This document shows, piece by piece, positions 13,983-23,288 of a DNA stretch of 38,014 bases. The stretch's first letter is position 1. Every line of letters starts with the position of its first letter. Location: NCBI GenBank assembly GCA_964610205.1, contig CAZSVI010000018.1:1-38014 (forward strand), written 5' to 3'. The position numbers and the translations under genes are program-made. The notes beneath the pieces are model-generated. The model ran no database searches, was not told where the DNA came from, and saw nothing but the letters and a program-made list of their open reading frames with translations. Origin of the DNA: CAZSVI01 sp964610205 (lineage in GTDB: Bacteria > Bacillota > Clostridia > DSM-8532).

Positions 13983-16325
13983 ATGAAGTCACCGGAATAT
14001 CCCTTTAATGGTTGTTCGCATTGGATATGGGCAGACGGCGGAGTTTCCGAACCGGTTCATTGCAGGAACAGCCCATACCGGATTGCCTATTTCCGTCGGG
14101 TATTTGATGTATTGGATGAGGCGGATACACTTACTGTGCATGTATCGGCTGACAGCAGGTATATTCTATACCTGAATGGCAAGGTTGTATCACGCGGGCC
14201 TGCCAAAGGTGATATCAGACATCAGTTTTATGACACGGTAAAGCTTGACGGAAAGCTTATAAAAGGCCGCAATGTACTTGCTGCCGTTGTGATAAGCTAT
14301 GCGTCGTCATGGCCTCACCCCGGGGCTATAGGTGCTCCGTGCAGTATCATGACTGTTTCAAATGCATTTGTTCTTGATGGGGTATTAAAAGGAAGCGCCG
14401 GTATACGGGATCTACATACAAATGAACAGTGGAAGTCCTTATCCGATATTGCATACGGACATACCGTTTCCGAAGAAGATGATCAAGCGTATGCAGGGTT
14501 GTGTGAGGAGCTTGATGGACGGGTTTACCCATGGGGATGGCAAAATATAGAATATGATGACTCATCCTGGGTAAAAGCCAGAAAAATCGCGGCTGCGGTA
14601 CGTCCGGATAATGTTACCGATTCTCCATTGCCCTACCGCTTAGTTCCGCGTATGATACCTTTTCTGGAAGAAAAATCGATGTGTTTTTCGGATATATATT
14701 CCAATAACAATGAATTTAACGGCCTTTTGAGCGGTAAAGCATTAACCGTTGATAGTAGCAGCAGGGTGAGTTTCATTCTTGATTCCGGTAATCTTTCTAC
14801 TGCGTTTCCTACACTCAGGGTAAATAATGGTTTGGGTTCGGTTATAAAGCTTACATATGCCGAAGCCTGGACGGCAGACGGTAAAAAGTGTGCGTACCAC
14901 CAGCCGGACGGCGGTCATATAACAGGATGCCATGACAGTTATATATGCGGCATGAACGATCAGCTTTACGAGCCGATGAACTGGCGTACCTTCCGCTATA
15001 TAAAAGTTGATATTAATACTGGGGATATTCCCCTTACAATTTCTGGGATATCATACCGTTTTACAGGATATCCGTTTGAGGAAAAGGCTGAATTTTTCTG
15101 TTCGGATGAAGAGTGCGGGAAAATCTGGGATATATCATGGAGGACCATGCGCCTATGCTCCCATGAAACATATGAGGATTGCCCTTATTATGAACAGATG
15201 CAATACGCCGGTGATACACAGGCGGAAATCTTATATTCGGGTTATGTCTCAGGTGACTGGCGTCTGGGAAGGCAGGCAATCTATCATTTCAACTGGTCCC
15301 GGGGATACGACGGCTTAACGGCAAGCCGATACCCCTCCAGGGTTCCCCAATTCATCCCCTCATGGTCTTTATTATGGTGTGTTATGACACGCGAATACTG
15401 GTGGCACACCGGTGATATCGATACGGTGCATGCCTGCATGGATGGTCTGATATCTAATTTGCAATGGTTCGAAAAACATGAGAATGCGGACGGTTTACTG
15501 GAAGCCTTGCCATACTGGAAGGTGGTTGACTGGGTAAAAGAATGGAAAAACCCGATGGGCTATCCCCCCGGCATCGAAGGGGGAGTATCGGCAATAATTA
15601 ACTTACAATATGCCTATGCATTGAAGTCGGTTGCGGAATTATGTGATATTACCGGAACAGCACATCATTACCGGCGGAAGGCAATTCATATATGTTCTAT
15701 ATTAGCTGAGAGCTGCTGGAACGAAGAGGAAGGGTTGTTTTTTGATAAACCGGGCGGACCGGAAGTCAGCGAATTAGGCCAGGCCTGGGCAATCCTTGCA
15801 GACGCGGTTTCTGATGATCAGGCAAAGCGTATATGTGACCGGATTGGTTCGGATAAGCTTTCCAAAGCTACCTTATATGGAAGATACTATTTATTCAGAG
15901 CGCTAAGCAAGGCAGGTCAATATGCGAAAGCATATGATCTTTTCGACTGGTGGAGAATGATGTCGAGGACTGACCTGACAACATGGCCTGAAGAACCGTG
16001 GCTGGCCCGAAGCTTTTGTCACGCCTGGTCGTGTGCACCGTTATATGAATATCTGGCTGAAATCCTTGGTATTAAACCGGCTGCTCCCGGCTTTTCACAG
16101 GTTGTAATAGAGCCGAAACCCTTGGGGTTTTCATGGGCAAGAGGTGGCATTCCTACGGTAAACGGTGATATTTCTGTTAAGTGGAATATTGTTGATAACA
16201 ATTTTAATCTGGAAGTTGTTGTTCCATATGGTATACACGGCACGATTATTCTCCCGGATTACTCAAGCGTAAACATTATGGATGAAAAAACCCGAACATG
16301 CTGTAAATATGAATTAGTATTATGA
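13983..16325 (+). CDS. GH78 alpha-L-rhamnosidase
   Basis: 780 residues after AGAGGGG, 36 nt behind the GH106-like gene. N-terminal beta-sandwich domains (WIWADGG, FRRVFDV, AVVISYASSWPHPGA), then an (alpha/alpha)6 barrel from about residue 370, and a C-terminal beta domain (KPAAPGFSQVVIEPKP). The acidic motif DCPYYEQMQYAGD has Asp399, Glu404 and Asp411 with the same spacing as the Asp/Glu/Asp set in structurally studied GH78 enzymes. The general-base region reads TTWPEEP (Glu670/671), a variant of the usual W-E-R-W. No signal peptide, so it should cleave imported rhamnosides in the cytoplasm. Confidence 0.9.
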   Translation: MKSPEYPFNGCSHWIWADGGVSEPVHCRNSPYRIAYFRRVFDVLDEADTLTVHVSADSRYILYLNGKVVSRGPAKGDIRHQFYDTVKLDGKLIKGRNVLAAVVISYASSWPHPGAIGAPCSIMTVSNAFVLDGVLKGSAGIRDLHTNEQWKSLSDIAYGHTVSEEDDQAYAGLCEELDGRVYPWGWQNIEYDDSSWVKARKIAAAVRPDNVTDSPLPYRLVPRMIPFLEEKSMCFSDIYSNNNEFNGLLSGKALTVDSSSRVSFILDSGNLSTAFPTLRVNNGLGSVIKLTYAEAWTADGKKCAYHQPDGGHITGCHDSYICGMNDQLYEPMNWRTFRYIKVDINTGDIPLTISGISYRFTGYPFEEKAEFFCSDEECGKIWDISWRTMRLCSHETYEDCPYYEQMQYAGDTQAEILYSGYVSGDWRLGRQAIYHFNWSRGYDGLTASRYPSRVPQFIPSWSLLWCVMTREYWWHTGDIDTVHACMDGLISNLQWFEKHENADGLLEALPYWKVVDWVKEWKNPMGYPPGIEGGVSAIINLQYAYALKSVAELCDITGTAHHYRRKAIHICSILAESCWNEEEGLFFDKPGGPEVSELGQAWAILADAVSDDQAKRICDRIGSDKLSKATLYGRYYLFRALSKAGQYAKAYDLFDWWRMMSRTDLTTWPEEPWLARSFCHAWSCAPLYEYLAEILGIKPAAPGFSQVVIEPKPLGFSWARGGIPTVNGDISVKWNIVDNNFNLEVVVPYGIHGTIILPDYSSVNIMDEKTRTCCKYELVL

Positions 16326-16408
16326 AATCCGCAACAATAAGCTTTAAAAAACTAAGAAATACGTATATAATATATCTGAATACATATGTAAAGCAGGAGA
16401 AAAAACAA

Positions 16409-17329
16409 ATGGAGTCAGATTATGAAGTAAATTATAATGAAGTGCTTCTGTTAAGAATGGGTGATAACCAAAATGGAGGGCTTCCCTTTTATATAAGAAA
16501 GTATTATCTGGAGGATTCCACAACCAACTTGCACAGGCATGAATATATGCAGATCAATTATATATATCAGGGAAAAGGCAAGCATATTATCAATAACCAT
16601 CAATTTGATATCTTAAAGGGAGATATATTTGTCATACCTCCATATGTTCCCCATTGCATTTCTGAAAATGAAAACTCAGGCATGGAAATTTTTGAATTTG
16701 AGTTTGTTCCCGAATTTGTTAATCATGATTTTGAGAGAATTGAAAATGCAGAATCATTCATGGATTTTGCTTATATTGAGCCTTTTCTGGTAAGTGAAAA
16801 CAAGGTAAAGCCCCGATTGAACATTATGGGTAAAATTCAGGTTGAAGTTGAAAATATTTTAAATGAAGCATTAAGAGAGTATAGGGAAAAATCCTCGAGT
16901 TATCAGCTTATGATAAAGTCCCTTCTTTTGAAACTCTTGGTTATTGTTGGAAGAGAATTTACAAGAAGTGTAGATAACTCAGATGATCATCCCGTATTTT
17001 ACAGATACAGGGATGCCATGCAAAGCGCTGTTTTGTACATAGAAGAGAAATATTTTGACGATCTGTGCATTGAGCAGATGGCAAAAAAATTCTTGTTGTC
17101 CCAATCCTATTTCAGTTATCTATTTAAAAGTATAACCGGAAAAACCTTTATTGAATATTTAAATGGCCTTCGGATTTCGAAAGCGCTGGAGCTTTTAAAA
17201 AGTACGGATAAAAGGGTACTGGATATCTGTTATGAAGTGGGATTCCGCAATGTGAATCATTTTAACAGGATGTTCAGGCAGTTAATGGGTATATCGCCTA
17301 TGGAATACAGAAATAAGCAAAGTGTATAG
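16409..17329 (+). CDS. AraC-family regulator with N-terminal cupin
   Basis: 306 residues from ATG 16409, preceded by AGGAG 9 nt upstream. The frame also opens at 16322, overlapping the GH78 stop, but that would add 29 residues without a ribosome site or family match. Residues about 35-110 form an AraC-type cupin (NLHRHEYMQINYIYQGKGKH, LKGDIFVIPPYVPHCI), the sugar-sensing domain. Residues about 205-305 carry two HTH units (CIEQMAKKFLLSQSYFSYLF, ISPMEYRN end). A TATAAT (about 16366) within the 3' end of the upstream spacer could serve its own promoter. Likely regulator of the rhamnoside locus. Confidence 0.9.
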   Translation: MESDYEVNYNEVLLLRMGDNQNGGLPFYIRKYYLEDSTTNLHRHEYMQINYIYQGKGKHIINNHQFDILKGDIFVIPPYVPHCISENENSGMEIFEFEFVPEFVNHDFERIENAESFMDFAYIEPFLVSENKVKPRLNIMGKIQVEVENILNEALREYREKSSSYQLMIKSLLLKLLVIVGREFTRSVDNSDDHPVFYRYRDAMQSAVLYIEEKYFDDLCIEQMAKKFLLSQSYFSYLFKSITGKTFIEYLNGLRISKALELLKSTDKRVLDICYEVGFRNVNHFNRMFRQLMGISPMEYRNKQSV

Positions 17330-17470
17330 AATCAATCAATTCATTTATAGAATATGCAAAGAAACCCCATAATCATTCTTTTATACTGTTATTGTAAGTG
17401 GCTTGACAAATAAACCTTTAAAGGTTTTGTTCTTTTGTGTATGTTCAATATAATTAATGGAGGTTTGCAT

Positions 17471-18724
17471 ATGAAAGAGGTATTGGCAATCAACGGGGGC
17501 ACACCGGTAAGGAATGTTCCTCTTCCGCCGGCTTATCCGGGAGTAAGTTTATATGGGGAAGAAGAAAAAAGAGCGGTTATGGAAGTTTTAAACGAAAAAT
17601 CTCCATACCGTTACTATGGGCCCAATGTACTTTATAAAGCCAAAGAATTCGAAAAAAAGTTCTCGCAAAAAATCGGCAATAGGTTTACTCTGGGGGTTAC
17701 ATCAGGAACAGCATCACTTGTAGTAGCTCTGAAAGCAGCCGGTATTGGCCCGGGGGACAAGGTTATTGTTCCGGCCTGTACATTTATCGCCACTCCTGGA
17801 GCAGTAATCATAGCCGGCGCCGTTCCGGTATTTGCCGATATGGATGAAAGCATGAATATTGATCCGGATCAAATCGGAAAAGTGGTTGATAAATATACAA
17901 AAGCTGTAATTCCGGTGCCGATTCTTGGCAACCCATGCCAGATGGATAGGATTATGGAAGCCGCTGAAAAGTATAATCTGATTGTCATTGAAGATGTAGC
18001 CCAATCCTGCGGTTCAAAGTATAAAGGAGCATATTCGGGTACCTTCGGCAACATTAACAGCTTCAGTCTGCAGATTAATAAAATCATAACCACCGGAGAT
18101 GGCGGAGCGGTCTCAACAAATGATGAAAAACTTTATGAAAGAGCCGTGCGTTACCATGACCAGGGAATGTTCAGGGAAAAAGAAGGATTTCTTGCCGCTA
18201 AGGCGGAAGATGACATATTTATCGGACAAAATTACAGAATGAGTGAGGTAACCGGTGCGATTGCTGTTGAACAACTGAAGAAACTTGACACTATAGTGAA
18301 TCATATGCGCAGGATGAAGTATATGATAAAAAAAGAGATAAGCGGAATTGACGGACTTAATTTCCGAAGTATTAACGATGAAGATGGAGATGTCGGAAGT
18401 ACTCTGGTTATGATGCTGCCTGATATCGACACCGCAGACAGGTTCAGAAATGCATTGAACGCGGAAAATGTAAATACCGCATGTCTTTACGGCGGCAGGC
18501 CTGTATATATGATTCCTCAGATTTTATACCAAAAAACAGTAGATCGCTGTGGATTTCCCTTTAATCAGTTTTCTGAAAAAATTGTTTACACTGAGGATAT
18601 GTGTCCATATGCGAAAAAGCAGATGCCTCGTAGTGCTATGATCAGCATCACCCCGACTATAACCGAAAAAGACGCAGAGGATATTGTGAAAGCTGTTCGC
18701 AAAGTTTCTAAGGAAATCCTATAG
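17471..18724 (+). CDS. DegT/DnrJ/EryC1/StrS-type PLP-dependent enzyme
   Basis: 417 residues from ATG 17471 (GGAGG at 17459-17463); an in-frame ATG at 17435 lacks a site. Fold-type I features in order: LGVTSGTASLVVALKAAGIG, VIVPACTFIATPGAVI, IEDVAQSCGSKYKG, and the PLP-lysine region SFSLQINKIITTGDGG with Lys204. Family members are mostly sugar aminotransferases using glutamate or glutamine as donor; some are dehydratases. Its location after rhamnosidases and an AraC regulator suggests work on an unusual sugar or cyclitol, either degrading an amino-sugar or tailoring one. Substrate cannot be inferred. Confidence 0.88.
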   Translation: MKEVLAINGGTPVRNVPLPPAYPGVSLYGEEEKRAVMEVLNEKSPYRYYGPNVLYKAKEFEKKFSQKIGNRFTLGVTSGTASLVVALKAAGIGPGDKVIVPACTFIATPGAVIIAGAVPVFADMDESMNIDPDQIGKVVDKYTKAVIPVPILGNPCQMDRIMEAAEKYNLIVIEDVAQSCGSKYKGAYSGTFGNINSFSLQINKIITTGDGGAVSTNDEKLYERAVRYHDQGMFREKEGFLAAKAEDDIFIGQNYRMSEVTGAIAVEQLKKLDTIVNHMRRMKYMIKKEISGIDGLNFRSINDEDGDVGSTLVMMLPDIDTADRFRNALNAENVNTACLYGGRPVYMIPQILYQKTVDRCGFPFNQFSEKIVYTEDMCPYAKKQMPRSAMISITPTITEKDAEDIVKAVRKVSKEIL

Positions 18725-18738
18725 AGGAAATTATAGTT

Positions 18739-18828
18739 ACGCTCTGAAAAAACAGTGAACTCGTTCAGCTAAAGCTGAACATCGGAACTTCGATGGAGAC
18801 TCTACCCCCACCGAAGTGGGAGTCTTAG
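18739..18828 (+). mobile_element. remnant of an IS200/IS605-type right end (no transposase)
   Basis: Three consecutive hairpins: GTTCAGCT-aa-AGCTGAAC (18763-18780), CATCG-GAACTT-CGATG (18780-18795), and a longer one, GACT..CCCAC-CGAA-GTGGG..AGTC (18798-18824), followed by TTAGAA. This order, with GGAGACTC before the last hairpin, resembles the right ends of IS605-family (tnpB-bearing) elements, where the guide-RNA scaffold also lies. No tnpA or tnpB coding sequence is near, so it is a solo end or PATE-like element. Confidence 0.6.
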
Positions 18829-18891
18829 AAATTTGATAAAAATGTAAGTTTACAAAACACTAGAAATAAGTTTTATAATAATATATAATAG

Positions 18892-18927
18892 ACAGTACAT
18901 GGATAGTTTTCTATGTACTGTTTTTTA
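18892..18927 (+). terminator. intrinsic terminator
   Basis: ACAGTACAT (18892-18900) pairs with ATGTACTGT (18913-18921), 12-nt loop, followed by a T run. It closes the transcript containing the DegT-type gene and insulates the next regulator gene. Confidence 0.85.
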
Positions 18928-18929
18928 TT

Positions 18930-19025
18930 AAACGCTCCCAGCGCTTTGCACAAAAAACGTATAAGGCAGGTGTTTTATTGCCTGCGTTTTGGCACGCGAT
19001 TCGCATAAGCGCTCATTGAATGCAG
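18930..19025 (+). repeat. dispersed intergenic repeat, copy C
   Basis: AAACGCTCCCAGCGCTTTGC start, ACAAAAAACG block, AAGGCAGG..TGCCTGCGTTTT inner hairpin, then ATTCGCATAAGCGCTCATTG tail. GCGCTTTGC at the left pairs with GCATAAGCGC at the right, so the whole copy can fold into one long hairpin. It starts right after the T run of the terminator and ends about 65 bp before the sensor-AraC gene. Confidence 0.6.
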
Positions 19026-19092
19026 GGTTGTTAAGAACAAGATTTTTTAGAATTTCAAATCATAAAGGTCAATAAAAAGGAGGAAAAACTTA

Positions 19093-21360
19093 ATGAAAAG
19101 ACTCCTAAAAAATCTTAATTTCTTAAAATCGATGTTTTCGCAACTCATCGCAAGCTTTATACTTATAATCATTATTATATCCTTATTTCATCTGGTCACT
19201 AATTGGATTTATACGCAGAATATGGAGAAAATGATTGCGGACAATGTAGGTGAGAGCTTAGGCGCAACGGTTCAGGAATATGAACTGTATTTTGATAATA
19301 TAAAAAACAAAATGCTGATGGATTTTTATATTCAGTATTCAGATAAGTTGAAGAACCCCAAAAAGCATGATTATTTAAATACGCAGATTTTGAAGAAAAT
19401 TGGGAAATACCCGCTTATGTATCCCTTTATTAAAGATTTTATCGTTTATATCAGGGATTTTGAATATGTGATAACACTTAACGGAACCCTGGAGAAGGAA
19501 ATTTTCTTTAAAAATTACTATGAAAGCGGGTATTATACGGAGAAATTCTGGCAGGATGAGATGAACAGGAACTTTATGTATAAGATTTATCCTCAAAAGG
19601 AGTTTGTATTAAATGATCCGATGAAGCAGTCTGCGGTTGAAAATCTTTTGCCTATCGCGATGAAGCATGCATCCGGTACCGACTTTATTATTATTGTGCT
19701 GATAGACATTAATCAGTTTTCAAAAAGCCTGAAAACAGATTTTACTAAAGATTTTTTTATTCTTGACAATGCAAATATCGGAACGGTGATATACTCTGAT
19801 GAGGATCCCGCAAATGAGCAGGATGAGAGCTTTATGTACGATATCTCTCTTATGAATGACCTTCCCGGATATACAAAAATGCAAAACGGATATTTATTTA
19901 CATATATATCATCTCAAAATTCGCTGACTTACTGCAAATATTACCCGGATACCATTATAAAGGATCAGATTAATGAAACCAATAAACTGATGACGTTAAT
20001 TATATTGATGGCCATAATGATTAGCATTCTGTTATCCTTTTTTATTGTAAAAAAATTTAATAACCCTGTAAAGCATATATACAAGCTCATTAAGGGTTCC
20101 GGTCATACAGAAAACGGAAGGGATATTATCAGCTTTAAAAATATTAAAGAGAGTATTACCGGTATTGTCAACCAAAACACAGATTATGCGAAAGACATAG
20201 ATGAAAAAAACTCACTTCTTAAAAATTACTTCTGGCAAACCCGGTTAAAGAATATCATACTGGAACCTGGCGAATCTGTACGTAATCAAGCCGAATATAC
20301 AAATTATGCTGTAGTTTTGTTTAAAATCCATTACAGGAATGCATATTATGAGAATATTTCGAAAGAAATAAATGAAGGGACACTTGTTTTAAAGGATTTA
20401 ATCGATATTTATATTTATGAGGAATTCAGTGATGCGGTCACGTTTCAAAACGATGAGAAACAGATTATATCTATTGTGGGAGTAAAAAAAGATGTTGACA
20501 AAATAGGTGATTCTGTAGATAAAATTGTTCACAAGCTGGCAAACGAAGACGAATTTGTATATTTCACTGTCGCATACAGCAGAGTATATAATAGCAGTTC
20601 GGATTTGCATCAGGCATATGAAAGGGTTTCAGGGGCTCTGAGATACCGCAGATTTATGGAAAAAACGCAAGTCCTTTCAGAAAACATAATGGATAAAAAA
20701 CTGGATATGTTCTACTTCTCAAAGAACCAGCAGGAGCAGTTTGCCAATTTATTAGAAAGTGGAAGAAAAGATGAATGCTTGCAATTGATTGACGGCATTT
20801 TTGATTATAACCTGAAGAAGGAAACCAATGAATTATGTATTTATATGCTTTATGTTCAGGTCATAGACTGCTGTACTAATGTGCTTATGCAGCTATACAA
20901 TGAAATTCCGGGCAGGCTGCCGTTTAAAAACGATGATTTCATTCTTGGGCAGAGTGAATCTGCCGTTGATTATAAGAAAAGGTATGGGAATATTATTGAA
21001 GAGTGCATAAACTATATAATTAATAATAAAAAGCAAAGTGATATTATTATTGATTTTGTTAAGAACTATATAAATGAAAACTATTCAAAAGACATATCTG
21101 TCGATTTATTAGCCGACAAGTTAAAGATATCCCGCACTTATTTATCCAGGTACTTTAAAAACAATACGGGTATGAATCTGAGCGATTACCTGAACGCATT
21201 CCGAATGAAAAAGGCCTGTATGCTGCTCCAGAACTCTTTTCTGATGGTCAAGGAGATAGCGCCAAGGGTGGGAATATCCAACATCAGTACTTTTTTGAGG
21301 CTTTTTAAGAGTTACACCGGTAAAACGCCCAATGATTATCGAAAGAGCAATATTCAATAG
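19093..21360 (+). CDS. membrane-sensor AraC-family regulator (module 3)
   Basis: 755 residues after AAGGAGG. Membrane segment about 17-37, an extracytoplasmic sensor of about 260 residues (40-298), second membrane segment about 299-319, then a cytoplasmic linker with weak similarity to the region after the HAMP-like NNPVKHI turn, and two AraC HTH units at the C terminus (about 652-755: ISVDLLADKLKISRTYLSRY, GKTPNDYRKS). One-component sensor-regulator that reads an external ligand, possibly the loaded binding protein, and should activate the SBP2 operon directly downstream. It is paralogous to the minus-strand gene at 29294-31528, with matching N-terminal layout. Confidence 0.9.
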   Translation: MKRLLKNLNFLKSMFSQLIASFILIIIIISLFHLVTNWIYTQNMEKMIADNVGESLGATVQEYELYFDNIKNKMLMDFYIQYSDKLKNPKKHDYLNTQILKKIGKYPLMYPFIKDFIVYIRDFEYVITLNGTLEKEIFFKNYYESGYYTEKFWQDEMNRNFMYKIYPQKEFVLNDPMKQSAVENLLPIAMKHASGTDFIIIVLIDINQFSKSLKTDFTKDFFILDNANIGTVIYSDEDPANEQDESFMYDISLMNDLPGYTKMQNGYLFTYISSQNSLTYCKYYPDTIIKDQINETNKLMTLIILMAIMISILLSFFIVKKFNNPVKHIYKLIKGSGHTENGRDIISFKNIKESITGIVNQNTDYAKDIDEKNSLLKNYFWQTRLKNIILEPGESVRNQAEYTNYAVVLFKIHYRNAYYENISKEINEGTLVLKDLIDIYIYEEFSDAVTFQNDEKQIISIVGVKKDVDKIGDSVDKIVHKLANEDEFVYFTVAYSRVYNSSSDLHQAYERVSGALRYRRFMEKTQVLSENIMDKKLDMFYFSKNQQEQFANLLESGRKDECLQLIDGIFDYNLKKETNELCIYMLYVQVIDCCTNVLMQLYNEIPGRLPFKNDDFILGQSESAVDYKKRYGNIIEECINYIINNKKQSDIIIDFVKNYINENYSKDISVDLLADKLKISRTYLSRYFKNNTGMNLSDYLNAFRMKKACMLLQNSFLMVKEIAPRVGISNISTFLRLFKSYTGKTPNDYRKSNIQ

Positions 21361-21400
21361 ACGAATACTATTATTTTGTATAAAAATTCTCATATTGTGT

Positions 21401-21469
21401 CCTTTGTGCATAAAGGCAGCAATATGACACATTCTGATTATTGATATCAAATAACCAGGCAGTTACAAT
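21401..21469 (+). promoter_or_regulatory. promoter and possible operator of the SBP2 operon
   Basis: TTGATA (21441-21446), 17-nt spacer, TACAAT (21464-21469): a good sigma-A promoter about 62 bp before the SBP2 start. Upstream lies an inverted repeat CCTTTGTGCATAAAGG (21401-21416), placed where an activator would bind. Operator role is inference. Confidence 0.6.
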
Positions 21470-21530
21470 AATAGTGTAATCGATTCTGCAGAATCTGATA
21501 ATTTAGCAAATCAAAGGGAGGTATATCCAA

Positions 21531-23123
21531 ATGAAAAACAGACGGATATTGGCGCTGGCTTTGGTATTATTGGTGGTTCTCAGTTTTTCTGCATGCGGTG
21601 ACAGTTCTAATAAAACCTCAGGTTCAGGGACAACTGCCCCAACGAGTACGGCGGCAAGCAGTGAAAGCGGCGGTTCCGCGGCGGGCGGAAAGCTTTTCGA
21701 CAAGCCTACCACAATTAAAATGGTTACGAATTCACATCCAAGCTACCCTTACAACAAAGACTGGTTTGTATGGAATGCAATAACAGAAGCAACAAACGTT
21801 ACTCTGGATGTTTCAGCTTACACCAGTGAAGAATATGAGGATAAGCTGCAGCTTATTATGGCTTCCGGGGAACTTCCGGATTTTATATACCTTGCAATTG
21901 CGGCATCTAATAAGTATGCGCTGGATGGACCGTTTATAAATGTTATGGATAATCTCAATAAAACTCCGAACTTTAAGAAATGGTATGACAGCAGTGAAAG
22001 CACCAAGGATATTCTGAAAACTTATACGTCGGCTGACGGTAATGTATATATTTATCCGCTGGTTGGCACCGAAGTGACGATGAATAAGATGGGCTGGCTG
22101 GCCAGGCTGGATATTCTGGAAAAAAACAATCTGCCGATACCTACGACCTATGATGAATTATATACTGTTATGAAAACACTTAAAAGCATTTATCCCGACA
22201 GTTATCCTTTATGCTTCAGGGATTTCTTCAACACATCGGGCAGAGGTTTTCAACTGTTTACCAGACAGTGGTCAACCGCCATGGATGCATATTACGATTT
22301 TGATAAGGATGAGTGGAGATACGGACCTATAGAAGACAACTTCAAAGAAATGCTTATATACTTCAAAAAACTGTACGACGAAAAATTGGTTCCTCCCGAT
22401 ATGCTTACAATGGTAGCCAAAGGCTGGACCGATCTGATGAGCAGCAGCAGGAGCTTTTTTACCACCGATTACGCCGTCAGAATCGACTACTATAATAACC
22501 CCATGCGGCTTGAAAATCCCGATGCGAATCTTGATTTAATTGCTCCTCCGAAAGGAAGCGTGGCAAACGGAACTACTCTGTTTGACAAGACAAGCTATGC
22601 CGGCGGCGGCAATTGCATCTGCAATACAAAAAACTATGAAAACGCGTTAAAGATGGTTGACTGGATGTACAGTGATGAGGGTCGTGAGCTGCTTGTTTGG
22701 GGCAAAGAAGGAGTAACATACAACACAGTTGACGGAAAAAGACAGTTTATCACCGATGCAAATAAATCTTCCAAAGAAGTAATGTACGGTTTGAGTACAT
22801 TCGGTATTAATCTGAGGGGTGACCCGGCTGCCGTTACCATGGCATATACACAGCAGACTCTGGATGCCCTGTACAAAACCGATGATTATATGACTAAATA
22901 CCTTGATCCGAAACTGTGGATGGACTTTTCCAAGGAAGAGAAGAATGTTTTGCTTGGAATAGATGAAAGTATCCGCACCTATATGCAGGAGCATGTTTCC
23001 AAGTTTATTACCGGTGAGCTGAATATAAACAGCCAATGGGATTCCTATGTGGAAGGAATTAAACAGCTTAAGATAGCTGATTATCTGGCAGTTCACGAAA
23101 GTGCTTATAACCGCGTAAAATAA
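21531..23123 (+). CDS. solute-binding lipoprotein, LplA-like (SBP2)
   Basis: 530 residues after AAAGGGAGG. Signal peptide with lipobox LSFSAC (Cys near residue 22), low-complexity Ser/Gly/Thr linker, then a binding protein of the type that partners LplB/YtcP permeases: YPYNKDWFVWNAITEATNV, IMASGELPDFIYL, KNNLPIPTTYDELYTVMKTL, and WMYSDEGRELLVWGKEGVTY near the C terminus. Membrane-tethered outside. Relatives such as those for unsaturated rhamnogalacturonan or alginate oligosaccharides suggest an oligosaccharide ligand. Paralog of the gene at 31820. Confidence 0.93.
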   Translation: MKNRRILALALVLLVVLSFSACGDSSNKTSGSGTTAPTSTAASSESGGSAAGGKLFDKPTTIKMVTNSHPSYPYNKDWFVWNAITEATNVTLDVSAYTSEEYEDKLQLIMASGELPDFIYLAIAASNKYALDGPFINVMDNLNKTPNFKKWYDSSESTKDILKTYTSADGNVYIYPLVGTEVTMNKMGWLARLDILEKNNLPIPTTYDELYTVMKTLKSIYPDSYPLCFRDFFNTSGRGFQLFTRQWSTAMDAYYDFDKDEWRYGPIEDNFKEMLIYFKKLYDEKLVPPDMLTMVAKGWTDLMSSSRSFFTTDYAVRIDYYNNPMRLENPDANLDLIAPPKGSVANGTTLFDKTSYAGGGNCICNTKNYENALKMVDWMYSDEGRELLVWGKEGVTYNTVDGKRQFITDANKSSKEVMYGLSTFGINLRGDPAAVTMAYTQQTLDALYKTDDYMTKYLDPKLWMDFSKEEKNVLLGIDESIRTYMQEHVSKFITGELNINSQWDSYVEGIKQLKIADYLAVHESAYNRVK

Positions 23124-23130
23124 TAGGCCC

Positions 23131-23249
23131 GGGGACACTTCGCAAGTTAAGGTTGGGAAGTTTAGAAAAGAAGAGGATCAGGATATACCGAAAAAAACAA
23201 AGAGCCTTATTTTCAAACTTCCGGTATCTGGAGTTTGCGGAGTGTTCCC
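23131..23249 (+). terminator. long hairpin between SBP2 and permease genes
   Basis: GGGGACACTTCGCAA (23131-23145) is nearly complementary to TTTGCGGAGTGTTCCC (23234-23249), and further inner pairing (GGAAGTTT with AAACTTCC, GGATATACCG with CGGTATC) makes an approximately 119-nt imperfect hairpin. There is no T run, so it more likely stabilises or marks a processing site than terminates. Confidence 0.6.
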
Positions 23250-23288
23250 ATATTGCGTATACTTACTTTTTAGCAGAAGGAGTAAAAC

